Positions 1 to 10,580 of a stretch of DNA of 23,240 bases are shown here, piece by piece. Under the pieces are notes generated by a model, which worked only from the letters and a program-made list of their open reading frames with translations, searched no databases and was not told the origin of the DNA. Numbering within the stretch: position 1 is the stretch's first letter; each line of letters starts with the position of its first letter. The DNA is from Smittium mucronatum. Taxonomy: Eukaryota; Kickxellomycota; Harpellomycetes; Harpellales; Legeriomycetaceae. The DNA lies in NCBI GenBank assembly GCA_001953115.1, contig LSSL01002495.1:1-23240 (forward strand), read 5' to 3'. The translations under genes were made by a program, and so were the position numbers.

Positions 1-410
1 AGTCAAGAATTAAGCTCTTTGTCGATGAAAAATAGTTCATTGAAACTACTGAGCAACTAGTCAGAGCCTATTTTTAACATGATTAGTAAAATTAGGCTCC
101 TACCCAAACGTGGGATTGATGACATGGCTTTCCTAAAAATAGCTGTTAGACGCTGAGATCCGTCTGACTGTCGAAAGCCGGAATTTTGCACTAGACTATG
201 TCTCAATTGTGCTAAACGATATGTTCCTCCTGTTTCGAGATGGTACCCCTCTGGAATCACTGTACTCAGAATCGCTGTGAGCTGTCTCCACTACTCCCAA
301 ACAAGAATAGTACAACGCTATGTGAACTTTTAGTTTAGAGTACTCCTAAAAGTACACTATTAAACCGTTAAACCACGGCAAGATATTTCACTCTTGGGGG
401 TTCCATAATA
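1..410. other. GC-distinct block, no recognised gene
   Basis: This block is clearly richer in G+C (rows 121-300 hold 23-31 G/C per 60) than the DNA right after it (about 10 per 60 at 481-540). Several short frames are open: bases 1-57 on the plus strand end in TAG at 58-60, 143-277 is open on plus, and roughly 57-280 is open on minus. None has a family I recognise, and overlapping open frames on both strands do not favour one. The block carries four foldbacks (64-99, 145-168, 188-212, 326-353). It could be the end of a gene lying off the left edge, a decayed mobile-element piece such as an LTR (an AATAAA lies just after it, near 407), or a structured RNA. I cannot choose between these. Confidence 0.5.
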
Positions 411-2765
411 AATTAACATCAGAATTTATTGGACTATATATCTTTACTTTGCTATTGCTATGACTTTTTTAAACTTAAAAAATGCCACAATTTTTACAAT
501 TATTTGAAAAAAACCTCTTTATTTAATAAAAATTCATAAATTATCTATTTTTAAAAAGATAGGAAGGACTGAGCTAATTTAAATAAAATGATTCCGAATA
601 GTTGTTATTTTTAAATTCATACCATAGATAAGTTTTGTAACCTATCCGAACTGAAAAAACTAAATAATTCTATAAGACCAATAGCGATGTATTTTTTTTC
701 TTAATTTTTTTCAAATTTGAGACCTTAAACTTACAAAGAGTTTTTTTATAAAAAGCGAATCCTAAGATAAATTTAGTTTTCCAGTTTGCTTTTTTACTAT
801 TTTATTTGTATTTTCTTTATTACCGCTATTACTGTCTTTTTTATCATATATACTTTTATAATTTCTCACCATTAAAAAAAATTCTTTAAAACTTACATGA
901 ATATCATGGAAGAAAATCCAGAATATTTCAAAAAAAACTATTGGAAATCTCGTTATTACTTCAAAAATTTATATAAATACCTATCTAATTTTAATAAAAA
1001 TAAAGGAAAACAAAAATAAAAATAAAATTATATCACAAAATTTGATCCAGAGATCCAACACACTTAATATTTCATTTAAAGAATTACAACTAGGATAATT
1101 TTTAAAATTTATAGTGTTAGGGATACAAAAACTCGTCAGCATATATACCTTTACTTTTGTTTAATCTTACAAAAAAAAAGTTTCCATAAATACCAAATAT
1201 ACTACAGAAGATCTTTAACACTTTAATTTTTTTTGGGTTAACAAAATTTTATTTAACTCCTGACTATTCAAAAAAAAATAACCAATGAAAGCTTTCATCA
1301 ACATTATATACTAAAAAGTTCTATTCTTCAATTTAATTTAAATTAGGAGAGGAAAAAATATAATCTTTGAATAAATTCGATATAAGTTATTTTGGATTTT
1401 AAATGAGCTTATTACTTCTATTGCAACTTTACTTGAAAAAAAGTAATATAAAAATGAAATAATTATTATTATTAAAATTTCAAATATTTTTATCATAAAA
1501 TAAGATCATCCTTTATTGAATAATAAAATAAATAATCTCTAGATCATAAAAAAAAATTAAACTATTTATAAAATACTAATTCAAAATATTTGTTGTATTT
1601 TTCAACATGTTTTAGTTAAACACAATAATATACGCTCCTTATGTTTGTATTTATAATCTATTTAAATATAGACTATATCAAAAATAACTAATACCTAAAC
1701 TATTGCAAATAATAATAAGCGATTATATATTTAGTTTTATAAATATATACATATTACTATAAATACATTGTCAATAAAATTATCTTTAGCCCAATCTTCG
1801 TATATAATGAAAAAAAATAACTACAAATATGAAGATACATATTTATCGAGTTGCAGAGAACATATCTTTTGAGATAAAATTATTTTTAATCAAAATTAAA
1901 ATTGGTATTTTTTATTATAAAAAACATGTCTAATCTATTTTAAAAAGGCTCAATACTAATGAATCGATTATTCGAATTTCGTGTTTAGTTTTTTTTCTTC
2001 TGAAAAAAGATACTCTCACAATTAGACGCTGATTTTATAATTTTTAAATTATATTTCTACATTTAAAAATAATAAATAGGTTTATTTAATAGCTAAAAAT
2101 ATGATCAAAGAGAGAATTAATTCTTAATTGACTAATAAATGGTATTAAAACTCGAATATGTTCATTTTATTAAGTTATTATTTAAAAATATCTAAAATTA
2201 TTAAATTTATATTGAATTGAAAAGCAATCAAATTTCATATTATGCATAAATAATATTTTGCTTAGTAAATATAAATAAGAGGGTTTCATAAAATATTAAT
2301 TGTGGTTAAAAAGGTATATAACTTGTAAATTTAAATATAAATTGATTTGGCTAACCATAAAAAATTCATCTTTTATAGCTTAACATTTTTCTAGAAAATT
2401 TGAGGAATACCTCCTTCGAAAAAAATTTGTTATTTTTTATTATTTATTGATAGAAAAAAAAATACTGAAATTAATCCGCCTAATAACTTTTTTTTAGAAA
2501 TCTGTAGTATAAATAATGTTTTTATTTGTATATAAAAACTGAAATTCATTTATTCAATCGAATATCGTCTAAAAAAAAATATTCAAAATTTTTATTTTAG
2601 ATCATCAATATAATTTAAATTCTTTATGAGTATATAAAATACTTTGATAATCATAAAACATCATATCAAACATATTTTCTATCAACGTAACTAGAAAAAT
2701 ATAAATTTACTTATATCGATATTCGCAGCTAAAATATACTCTGAATTTTTTTAATTTTCATGTTG

Positions 2766-2859
2766 GTGCGCTGAAATTATTTTTGATTATTTTTGAGTTC
2801 AGATTATTATTACTTTTTTCTAATCGATTTAAATCCATATTAGAAGAATACCAGCGCAT
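2766..2859. other. Candidate multi-branched foldback
   Basis: GTGCGCTG at 2766-2773 can pair with CAGCGCAT at 2852-2859 (seven Watson-Crick pairs plus one G-U). Inside lie a second stem, TTCTAAT at 2818-2824 with ATTAGAA at 2839-2845, and a competing one, CTGAA at 2771-2775 with TTCAG at 2798-2802. The outer stem is mostly G-C pairs in DNA where G and C are scarce, which makes it less likely to be chance than the AT-only hairpins around it. A tandem 10-mer, ATTATTTTTG, occurs twice at 2776-2795. No RNA family is recognised and the strand is unknown. Confidence 0.25.
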
Positions 2860-5459
2860 ATTTGAACTACTTTAATTGCTAAAAACACAGGCATCCAGCC
2901 TTGGAATATCAAAATTAAAAATCAAAGTCATAAAATGGTTTAGTCTTACCTAAAAATTCTCTGTTTTGATTATAATAAATTTTAAAAAAATTGAATACAT
3001 AGGAATTTTCTTAAATAATAGTACCATAATCAATATCAAAATTAATTTACAAAAAAAAACATTTAATATCCAATGGGATGATCCATACTATTTTTTTGCT
3101 ATTAAACCTAAAAATAAGTTAAAATCGACACGATTTTATTAATTTTGAATCAATTGATTAATTTTGTATCAGATTACTTGATTTTGCTTCAAAATAAAAT
3201 TTTATCTAAATAATATAGACATAAAATCATATTCCTGATTAAATTCTATAATTCAAAATTAAATCCCACAAAAATAGCAATAATATTTTTTTCATTACAA
3301 AATACCCCTTCTGTCTGTATCTTTTATTGAATTTAATTAAAATTATTCGATTATGGAAAAAATTCTAGGATTTTTTTTTTCAAAAATAGAGTAAATGAAA
3401 TATACAATTAATACATATATATTACGAATTACTTTGAAATTTCAAAAAATATATATTATAGTTTATTTTTAACTTCATTTTTCATTATTTTGAAAACTTC
3501 AATGAATATATATAAAAATTCCTATAATTCGAGAAATTTGAGACATTCAAATGATACGTTCTGTAAGGTGTCCAAATTTTAGATAAACGGTCAAAATTTA
3601 AAATTCAATTGTTTCTAATTAATGAATTATGTTTTATTTATTTATTTTATATGCCTCGTTATTTTAGAAATGTTAAATAGCTTCGCTTTGAAATTATTAG
3701 ATATGGTGATAATGATCTTTAGATTAGCTTCCATGGTAAAAATAAGCGTTTGCTTCATAAGTAAATGAGGTTTAATATTTGTTTTTTTCGCTTTAAATTT
3801 ATAATAAAAAAAGTTATCCGGAAATTATTGGAGCTACTATAGTATTCAGAAATTAGATGCAAATCAAAATATAGAAGAAATATTTCAATAAATAATGGGT
3901 TTGATTTATCTTTAAATTTTAAATATGATAATATTGTGATTTTTTTCTCATTATATTCATCAAGGTATATTAGAGTGTAATTATAACATCTTATCGATAT
4001 TTATGCAGTAATATCACATATTAAACAGTATATTACTGGATCTACTTTCAATTTAATTCATGTTAGTTGTATTTGTACCCCCTTTAAAGAAATTTTTCAA
4101 ATGTATAACCGAAATAAGTTTTTTATTGCAATAAATATGCTTCTAAATTAAAAAAATTTAACCAATTTTTTATATCGAGATACAGATCCCTTTTACTGAT
4201 TTTTTTATATTATTTTTCTATTATGTTCCAAATAATTATCAATAATATTCAGAAGTTTTGATATCTTTAAATATAAATCAATGCTTTGACATTAAGACTC
4301 TTAGAAAAAGTTCTAAATCAACAAAATACGTCTTATCAATATTCTATTTAAGACTGAATGTACAATAAATATATATTAGAAAATATACTGTTCCTTTCCT
4401 TTAAAGTTTTATAGCTAAGAAACTCTTGGTTTTTTATTATATTAAATAATATATTAAATCTTTTAACCTAGAACGGAAAAAATTCTATTTTTGATTATTT
4501 CAAAAATTAGAAATATATTGTATTAGCCTCTTTACAATTAAAGTCCTTATAATATTTTGAATTTGAGCAATTGGTAATATTTTCAATTTCCATTTTCTGG
4601 GATATTTGAAAAAATATTCCAAAAATTTGTCTAAGCTTTTTTTCTCACCAATTTTTTTTTTTTTATTTTCAATTTAAACATTCAAAATAGATCACTGCGC
4701 TTGATGAAAATCTATGATATCTACCGTGACCTTTTCCATTCTTTAAATAAGAAAAAAATCCGAATAAGTTTATACATCGGGACACTCACTCAAATTTTCA
4801 TAAATAGACACCAAGATATTTATATAAGACACTCTTTATATGAATTTTGAATTAAAAACTTTTTTTTCTTTTTTCAAATCTTTTAATATGCTTGTAGCAA
4901 ACCTGAATAAATTTTTTATGTTTATTCAATTGTGATACCAGCAGAATTTCTTTTTTATATACGGATTAAAGTCTTGAGAGGTTAATGATATTTGATTTTT
5001 TAAATAAAATATAAGATTTATTTAAAAAAATTTATCCGTATTTTAAAATTTCGCCTTTTATTTTATTTTAAAAATATAATATCAGAGATAACTTCTCATT
5101 TTTAATAATTCCTATAGCTAATGGCAGAAAGTCATAGAGCGGGTCTGAAATTTTCACAAAAACTGGATATCCTAAGTTTGATATTTTCTATTTAATATGT
5201 AGTTGGAAGTTCTGGAAATAACGTAAATTTACTCATATTTTTTTATGTTATTAATATCTTAATTTAATTTGTATTTTGATTTTATCCAAAAATGTTAGGT
5301 CAATTTTAATCCATCTTCTTTTTATTTTTTCTTTAAATTTTCATTTTTTTGACCTAAATTTATATCTAATTCATAGTAAATTTTGTTTTTATACTCAAAA
5401 ATACAAACATAACAGTTTTTAACTTACTTAAAAGCCTCATTATTTCAAATATTCTTATA

Positions 5460-5478
5460 TTCGATAGGTCCTATCGAA
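5460..5478. other. 19-bp perfect palindrome
   Basis: TTCGATAGG at 5460-5468 and its reverse complement CCTATCGAA at 5470-5478 flank a single T. Such a site could bind a dimeric protein or form a tight hairpin, but nothing next to it supports a gene. Arms of nine bases with this spacing are expected about once in a window this AT-rich. Its four G/C bases per arm make it somewhat less expected. Confidence 0.3.
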
Positions 5479-5623
5479 AATCTTTAACATAAGCTCTATA
5501 AATTTTTTGATAATTAAAGTGGTCTTTCATCATTTTTGCATCCATCTAAGATCTTTTTTGCAAATTACGGTCTAAACTTTTTTTAATTATATTATTTTTC
5601 TACTTTTTTTATTTCATTGATCT

Positions 5624-5647
5624 ATTTTTATTTTCATTTTTATTTTC
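5624..5647. repeat. Two perfect 12-bp tandem copies
   Basis: ATTTTTATTTTC occurs twice head to tail at 5624-5635 and 5636-5647. This looks like replication slippage in simple AT-rich sequence. No function is implied. Confidence 0.7.
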
Positions 5648-5873
5648 AAGGCAGTAAATACATATAAAAAACATTTTTTAGTTATTTATTTTCTTGAGAT
5701 ATTAAATTCTCTTTTTTTTCTCTTCATCTATTCCGAAACTTACAGTTGGATTATGGGAGTTTATAATTTTGGTGCCCGAGTAATTAATAAATAAATATTA
5801 CTTCAATAGTTACTTAAGATATTATTGCAATAAAAATAATGCGACATATACATCAACATTAATATTCGAATTA

Positions 5874-5889
5874 ATATATATATATATAT
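5874..5889. repeat. (AT)8 microsatellite
   Basis: An uninterrupted (AT)8 run, flanked by TTA and TAA so that the whole TTA-(AT)n-TAA segment is self-complementary. Comparable runs occur at 9519-9534 and, slightly shorter, at 21853-21866. Confidence 0.85.
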
Positions 5890-7050
5890 TAAGTATTCGA
5901 TAAATATATTTATCCAGATATATTTAATGTCTAATTTTAAACACATTTACCCGCTAAATAAAGCAAAAATCATTAAAAATAAAAAAATAAAAAAATAAGG
6001 GAAATGAAAAAAAAATTGGTGATTGAGTAAAGATTTTAACGATGGAAAATTTCGAAAAAAAATTTCTTTTGGTGATTAATTTTATTATTGCTATGGCTTT
6101 GATACTTGAACTTATTTGGATAAAACTTTGTTAATGAAAAAATTCAGTCATAAATAAAATAACGCAAAGAAAAATAAATTTCGTAAATTGATTTTCTGGA
6201 GTGAAAAATGAATGAAGATAACTAAATTTCCTGTATTTATAAATATCATCTTTTTAAATCCTAAAAATTACCACTGGTTGTTAAAGAGGTGAGAAATCTA
6301 TCATTAGTGATTACCAGAAGTTCCAAATATAAAGTTATAATTAGAAATATATCGTACCAATGACTAAAATGAGAATAACTATATCCTCAGCAATATTGTG
6401 AAACGATTTGGAAATAAAATCATTATTTTTGAAAACTGGAATCATATAGAGCAAAAATTTAATAAATTTAAAAGAATTAAAAAAAATTAATCTCATAAGT
6501 GGTTAATAATCCAATTAATTTTTTGGAAAATGAACCTATTATCAGATTAATTTATTTATATCTAATCAATTTCAAAAATAATGATGTTATTAATTAATAA
6601 AAATATTTTTTAAAGGTATTATTTTCGACGTTAACCACCCATGAAATACAGAATAATAGATGAAACACCTGAAAAACCTCCATTTTTTAAGTAAAATTAA
6701 AAGTAAAAATAGAAATTTGAGATCCAATTTTTAGTAATACGAAAACAAGAAAATTAAATTTATGAAAATAAGTGTTTTTTTTTGCCTATAAATGAAAAGT
6801 GTAGATTTTATTACATTTTTTTTTCTTCAAATAAGACTTGGTTATTATGGATCAGAAATAAATTTTTAGGAGTTTTAAAAAATAGTGTAGTCTGATTAAA
6901 GATTCCAACCGAAAATTGATCTTTGAGCTATAAAATTTAATAATAGTTTTTTCCTCATTTTTAAGTAAATATCATAATCGAATGCTGTCAAAGCTTAGAA
7001 AGAAATTTTTTTATGAATAATAGGGATAATTGGATAAGAGATTCTTATTT

Positions 7051-7062
7051 GGGGGGGGGGGG
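7051..7062 (+). repeat. G12 homopolymer
   Basis: Twelve consecutive G residues follow an AT-rich stretch and are followed by CTTAAT and four C (7069-7072), so the last four G can fold onto the C run. Long A and T runs are everywhere here, but this is the only long G or C run. Homopolymers of this kind change length easily and are also prone to assembly error, so the exact count may not be reliable. Confidence 0.85.
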
Positions 7063-9362
7063 CTTAATCCCCATTTTATGAGATATATAAAATTTAGAAA
7101 TAAAAATCATTATTAAAAGTATGAAAATAATTAAAAATTATTTTTATGTTAGTTTCAAATTTTTTATAAATAAACATGTCTTCATTACATCTTCCTTTTT
7201 TTTATTTAGAGCTAAATATGATTAAAATTTATAAATAAAACATAATTTATTACTTTTAATTCTAAATAAACACAAAAATTATTTGAAATGAAAAATTTAT
7301 GATCTTTTTAATATTCTCCAAATTTAAATTAAATTCTCATATTTTCTGGAGTATAATGAAATTTTTATATGGATTTGCCGCAATTTTTCAAGAATTTTGT
7401 CTATTTTATTTAATTATATGCCATAAAATCATTAATAAACTGCTTTAAAAGTAAAATTTTGGAAATCTGATACTATTCATTTCTTATAATTTTGTTAAAA
7501 TTAAGCCAAGATAATCAAATTTTAATTTTAAATCAAATAAATTTCATTTTTTAAACCCAAACTTAAGGAAGCTTAAACCTAGAATATAAATATATTTTTA
7601 AAAAATTTTATAAAAAATAATTAATAATATTATAAATGAGATAAAATTTGAAAATAATATATTTTTAAGGGTAAAAAAATTGTAATTTAATAATGATTTT
7701 ATATTTAAAGCTGTAAAAAAATATTCAATAAATTTATTTATTTATTTTTACAAACAAATATGTTAATATTTTTTTTGTAAGTTCACAAAAAAAATTATAA
7801 AAAAAACAATATATATATAAATTTAAAATCATTTTATAATATTACTGATTATAAATGCATAAAATAAAAAAAATAAAGTTTTGAAACCCCCAGAAATAAT
7901 GCTTTTGATCTTCTCCAAAGTATATAAAACCCCCAATTTATCAAATAATTTTTATGCAAATTTCGATGTTTCGCAAAATTTAAAAATCATAACCATTTTT
8001 ATTATTCAAATTCTCATTTTTCGCAAATTGTAATAAAAAATATGATTTCATACAAATTCTAACTTAACTTAATTTATTCAATTGGTATATGAGTATTTTA
8101 TTAACTAAATTAAATGTAATAAAGAGCTATACTATTTATAACTGCTTATTTTTAAATTTTTAATTTAGATTAGAAAACGACAAAGGCTTAACTTATAAAT
8201 ATTGTGCAAAAATATATATCCTCTCATAATACCATAAATTTAAATGATGTAAGTATGAGTGGCTTCTATAAAACTATACCTTTATTAAATCTTAGGGTTT
8301 AGTTGGTTAAACAGTGAAATCGTACAAAGACTCTTTGTTTAGTTCGAAAATCTATTATTATATCAGAAAAAGTATTAAAAAAAAATTACTCATCTATAAA
8401 TTGTTCTTTTTTTAATAAATAAAACATTAAAATAATTATTATTAAATTAAATATTTTTTAATGAAGTGTATTAAAGAGTCAAAATATTATCTTTGTATTG
8501 AAAATTATAATCAGAGGGATGCCCCTAATTTCACATCGGTTTATTTTTTATCCCCTCTAAATAAATTGAGATAATTTTACTTGCACAATAGAGATAGTGA
8601 AATTTTGAATAGCTCATTTAGTATCAGCTCTTTTTATATTTAATCTTTTATAACCAAAAAAATGATGGAAAAAAATTCGCTAAAACTAAGAAATAAATAT
8701 AGGATATTTTTTAAAAAAAATTCAGTGTTTCTTCTAATAAATTTTTTTTATTTTTCATATAATTTCGTATATGCGACGGGTTTGAAATGGATTTTATAAA
8801 ATATTAGTGAAATTAGTAAAAGTTAGATTGCTATTAGTGGATTCAATTATCCAAAATGAATCGCTTGATCAATTTTCAATAAACATAATTCGGATGGAGC
8901 ATAAATATGTGAGATGAATTTCAAATATGGATTTGAAATCAAAATTACATTATCTTTATAGACCTATTCATTCATAGTGCCAAAAACAGTACTAGTGTTA
9001 GTATACCAATAAAAATCTAATAATACCTTTATTAATATAAATCAAAAGTCCTGAATACAAGTAGGCTTGCTCTTAGTAAAAAAATGCTAAGGAAACTCCC
9101 CTGAGCAAAGAAACGAAATTCAGAGCGCTTAATAACTAAAGAGTATAAAACCCCTCAATTAAAAAACCAAGAAAAAGTGTGGAATTTTTATAAAAAATCT
9201 TCATTTCCAAGTCATTCGTTAACGATTCTTTGGTGGGGTTGATTTTATAGCTTTTCTTATCACTTTATTGTTGACTATAATAAAAGCTTTGATCTTAAAT
9301 TGAGTTTTATTTGTATAATAAATTCTAGAAAAGTAATCTTAAAAAAAATATAAAAGGTCACA

Positions 9363-9399
9363 AGGAGTTTGGTCAGTACAGCTGACGCTATGAGCTCCT
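9363..9399. other. Candidate bulged hairpin
   Basis: AGGAG at 9363-9367 pairs with CTCCT at 9395-9399. The helix continues through TTTG (9368-9371) against TGAG (9391-9394) by one A-T and three G-U pairs, then GTCAG (9372-9376) against CTGAC (9382-9386). The terminal loop is five bases (9377-9381) and there is a four-base bulge at 9387-9390. The element sits in a small GC-richer island and is followed within a few bases by ACA. That resembles the tail of a box H/ACA RNA, but no hinge box or guide pocket can be assigned, so the class is unknown. Confidence 0.3.
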
Positions 9400-10159
9400 A
9401 AAACAGCCCAGAGTTTAGAAAACCTCTACAATTACGTTTCAATTTTAAACAATTTTTACACTTTGCATATTTTTTTAATAAAAAATATTAGTGTAAATCG
9501 AGGTCTATCTTTATCCTTATATATATATATATATTTTTTTAGTATTTTTCATTAAAAAAAATCAAATATTAAAGCGAAAAATAATAATTGATATCTGGAT
9601 AATGATATTTTATGCAATTTCAACTCAAAAATCTACAAAATTAAGAAAAAAATTTCAAAATTCAAAAAATCCATGTATTAATTGACTAAATTATAATTTT
9701 TTTCTAAATAATAATAAAAGGATTTTTTTAATTTGATAAATAATTTTATTTCATTGGAAGTTTCTTTATTTGGCATAGAGAGGAAATTTATTGAATAAAA
9801 ATAATTAAATATATAATATTTTAACAATATTTTTTTACATAGCATGGCTTTTCATAAAATAATAGCCTTGGATCGCATCAAAATTTCAAATAAATGACAA
9901 TATTTTTTCACAAAAAAAACAGAAATATTCAAAATTTCTAATGTGATAATTTTAAGCCGTTAGAAATTATACTTGATTTTAGCTTAATTTTTTCATTTTT
10001 ATGAAAATTCAGATAAAAATATGCAATTTTTTTTTTCATTATTAAACTATTCCAATGCTATAAATATTTAAAATCCAAGTATCTCAGTCATTTTTTTTGT
10101 TAGTGAACACTTTCAAGCTTTCAGGGAAAATATTTAAATTAATGAATCATAAAAGAATC

Positions 10160-10334
10160 AGCTTACCAGCAATTCTTGCTGTCCATTTAGTAAATTTGCT
10201 AATGGGCAGAAATAAACTCTCTTACTCAATAGATTAAAAAAAAATAATCTAAACTTGGTTTATTTAATATATCGACTTATATTCACTTATAAAATTTCGT
10301 TTAGATAATAAATAAAGAATCTGCAGGGTAAGCT
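10160..10334. other. Candidate structured element downstream of gene
   Basis: AGCTTACC at 10160-10167 and its perfect reverse complement GGTAAGCT at 10327-10334 bracket 159 bases. Inside are two hairpins that compete for the same bases: CAGCAA (10167-10172) with TTGCTG (10176-10181), and a longer stem from 10179 to 10209 pairing CTG, CCATT and AG with CT, AATGG and CAG around one bulge and one U-G pair. The area is GC-richer than its flanks and begins about 250 bases past the stop codon of the minus-strand gene, so it could be part of that transcript's 3' region or a separate RNA. Confidence 0.25.
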
Positions 10335-10580
10335 CGCTGCTGATCAAACAACATCAAAGTACTCGGTTTATTCTAAAATTAACTAACACATTTGAACTTA
10401 TACTAAAAAACTATTAAATTTTTTTCCAATTTTGTTGAAAATAAAAAAGTATGAAAGGATCACTAAAATATAATTAAAATCAAAGTATTATTAGTACCGT
10501 AAAGATGTACGCAAAAAAAAATCATATGTAATGTAAATGAATAAATGAGACCCAGAAATAAAAACTTCATAGTGGAATGT

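Larger units (their letters stand above)
411..10580. other. AT-rich gene-free stretch
   Basis: About 10 kb with no open frame of useful length on either strand and no tRNA or rRNA that I recognise. The base composition is dominated by A and T runs, with long homopolymers and short AT repeats. The only departures are a G12 tract at 7051-7062, (AT)8 runs at 5874-5889 and 9519-9534, a 19-bp palindrome at 5460-5478, and modestly GC-richer islands at about 2755-2910, 9060-9240, 9360-9440 and 10140-10380 that carry foldback structure (listed separately). I see no decayed transposon with identifiable coding motifs, though heavy AT-biased mutation could hide one. Confidence 0.7.

Noticed and set aside
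57..260. 67-codon open frame on the minus strand in the left block
   Set aside because: It begins at GTG, not ATG, overlaps other open frames on both strands, and shows no domain that I recognise.
5052..5060. CGCCTTTTA, identical to the U5 snRNA loop 1 core
   Set aside because: The flanking stem has only four or five weak pairs with T-T mismatches, and no convincing Sm site plus 3' hairpin follows, so a chance match is more likely.
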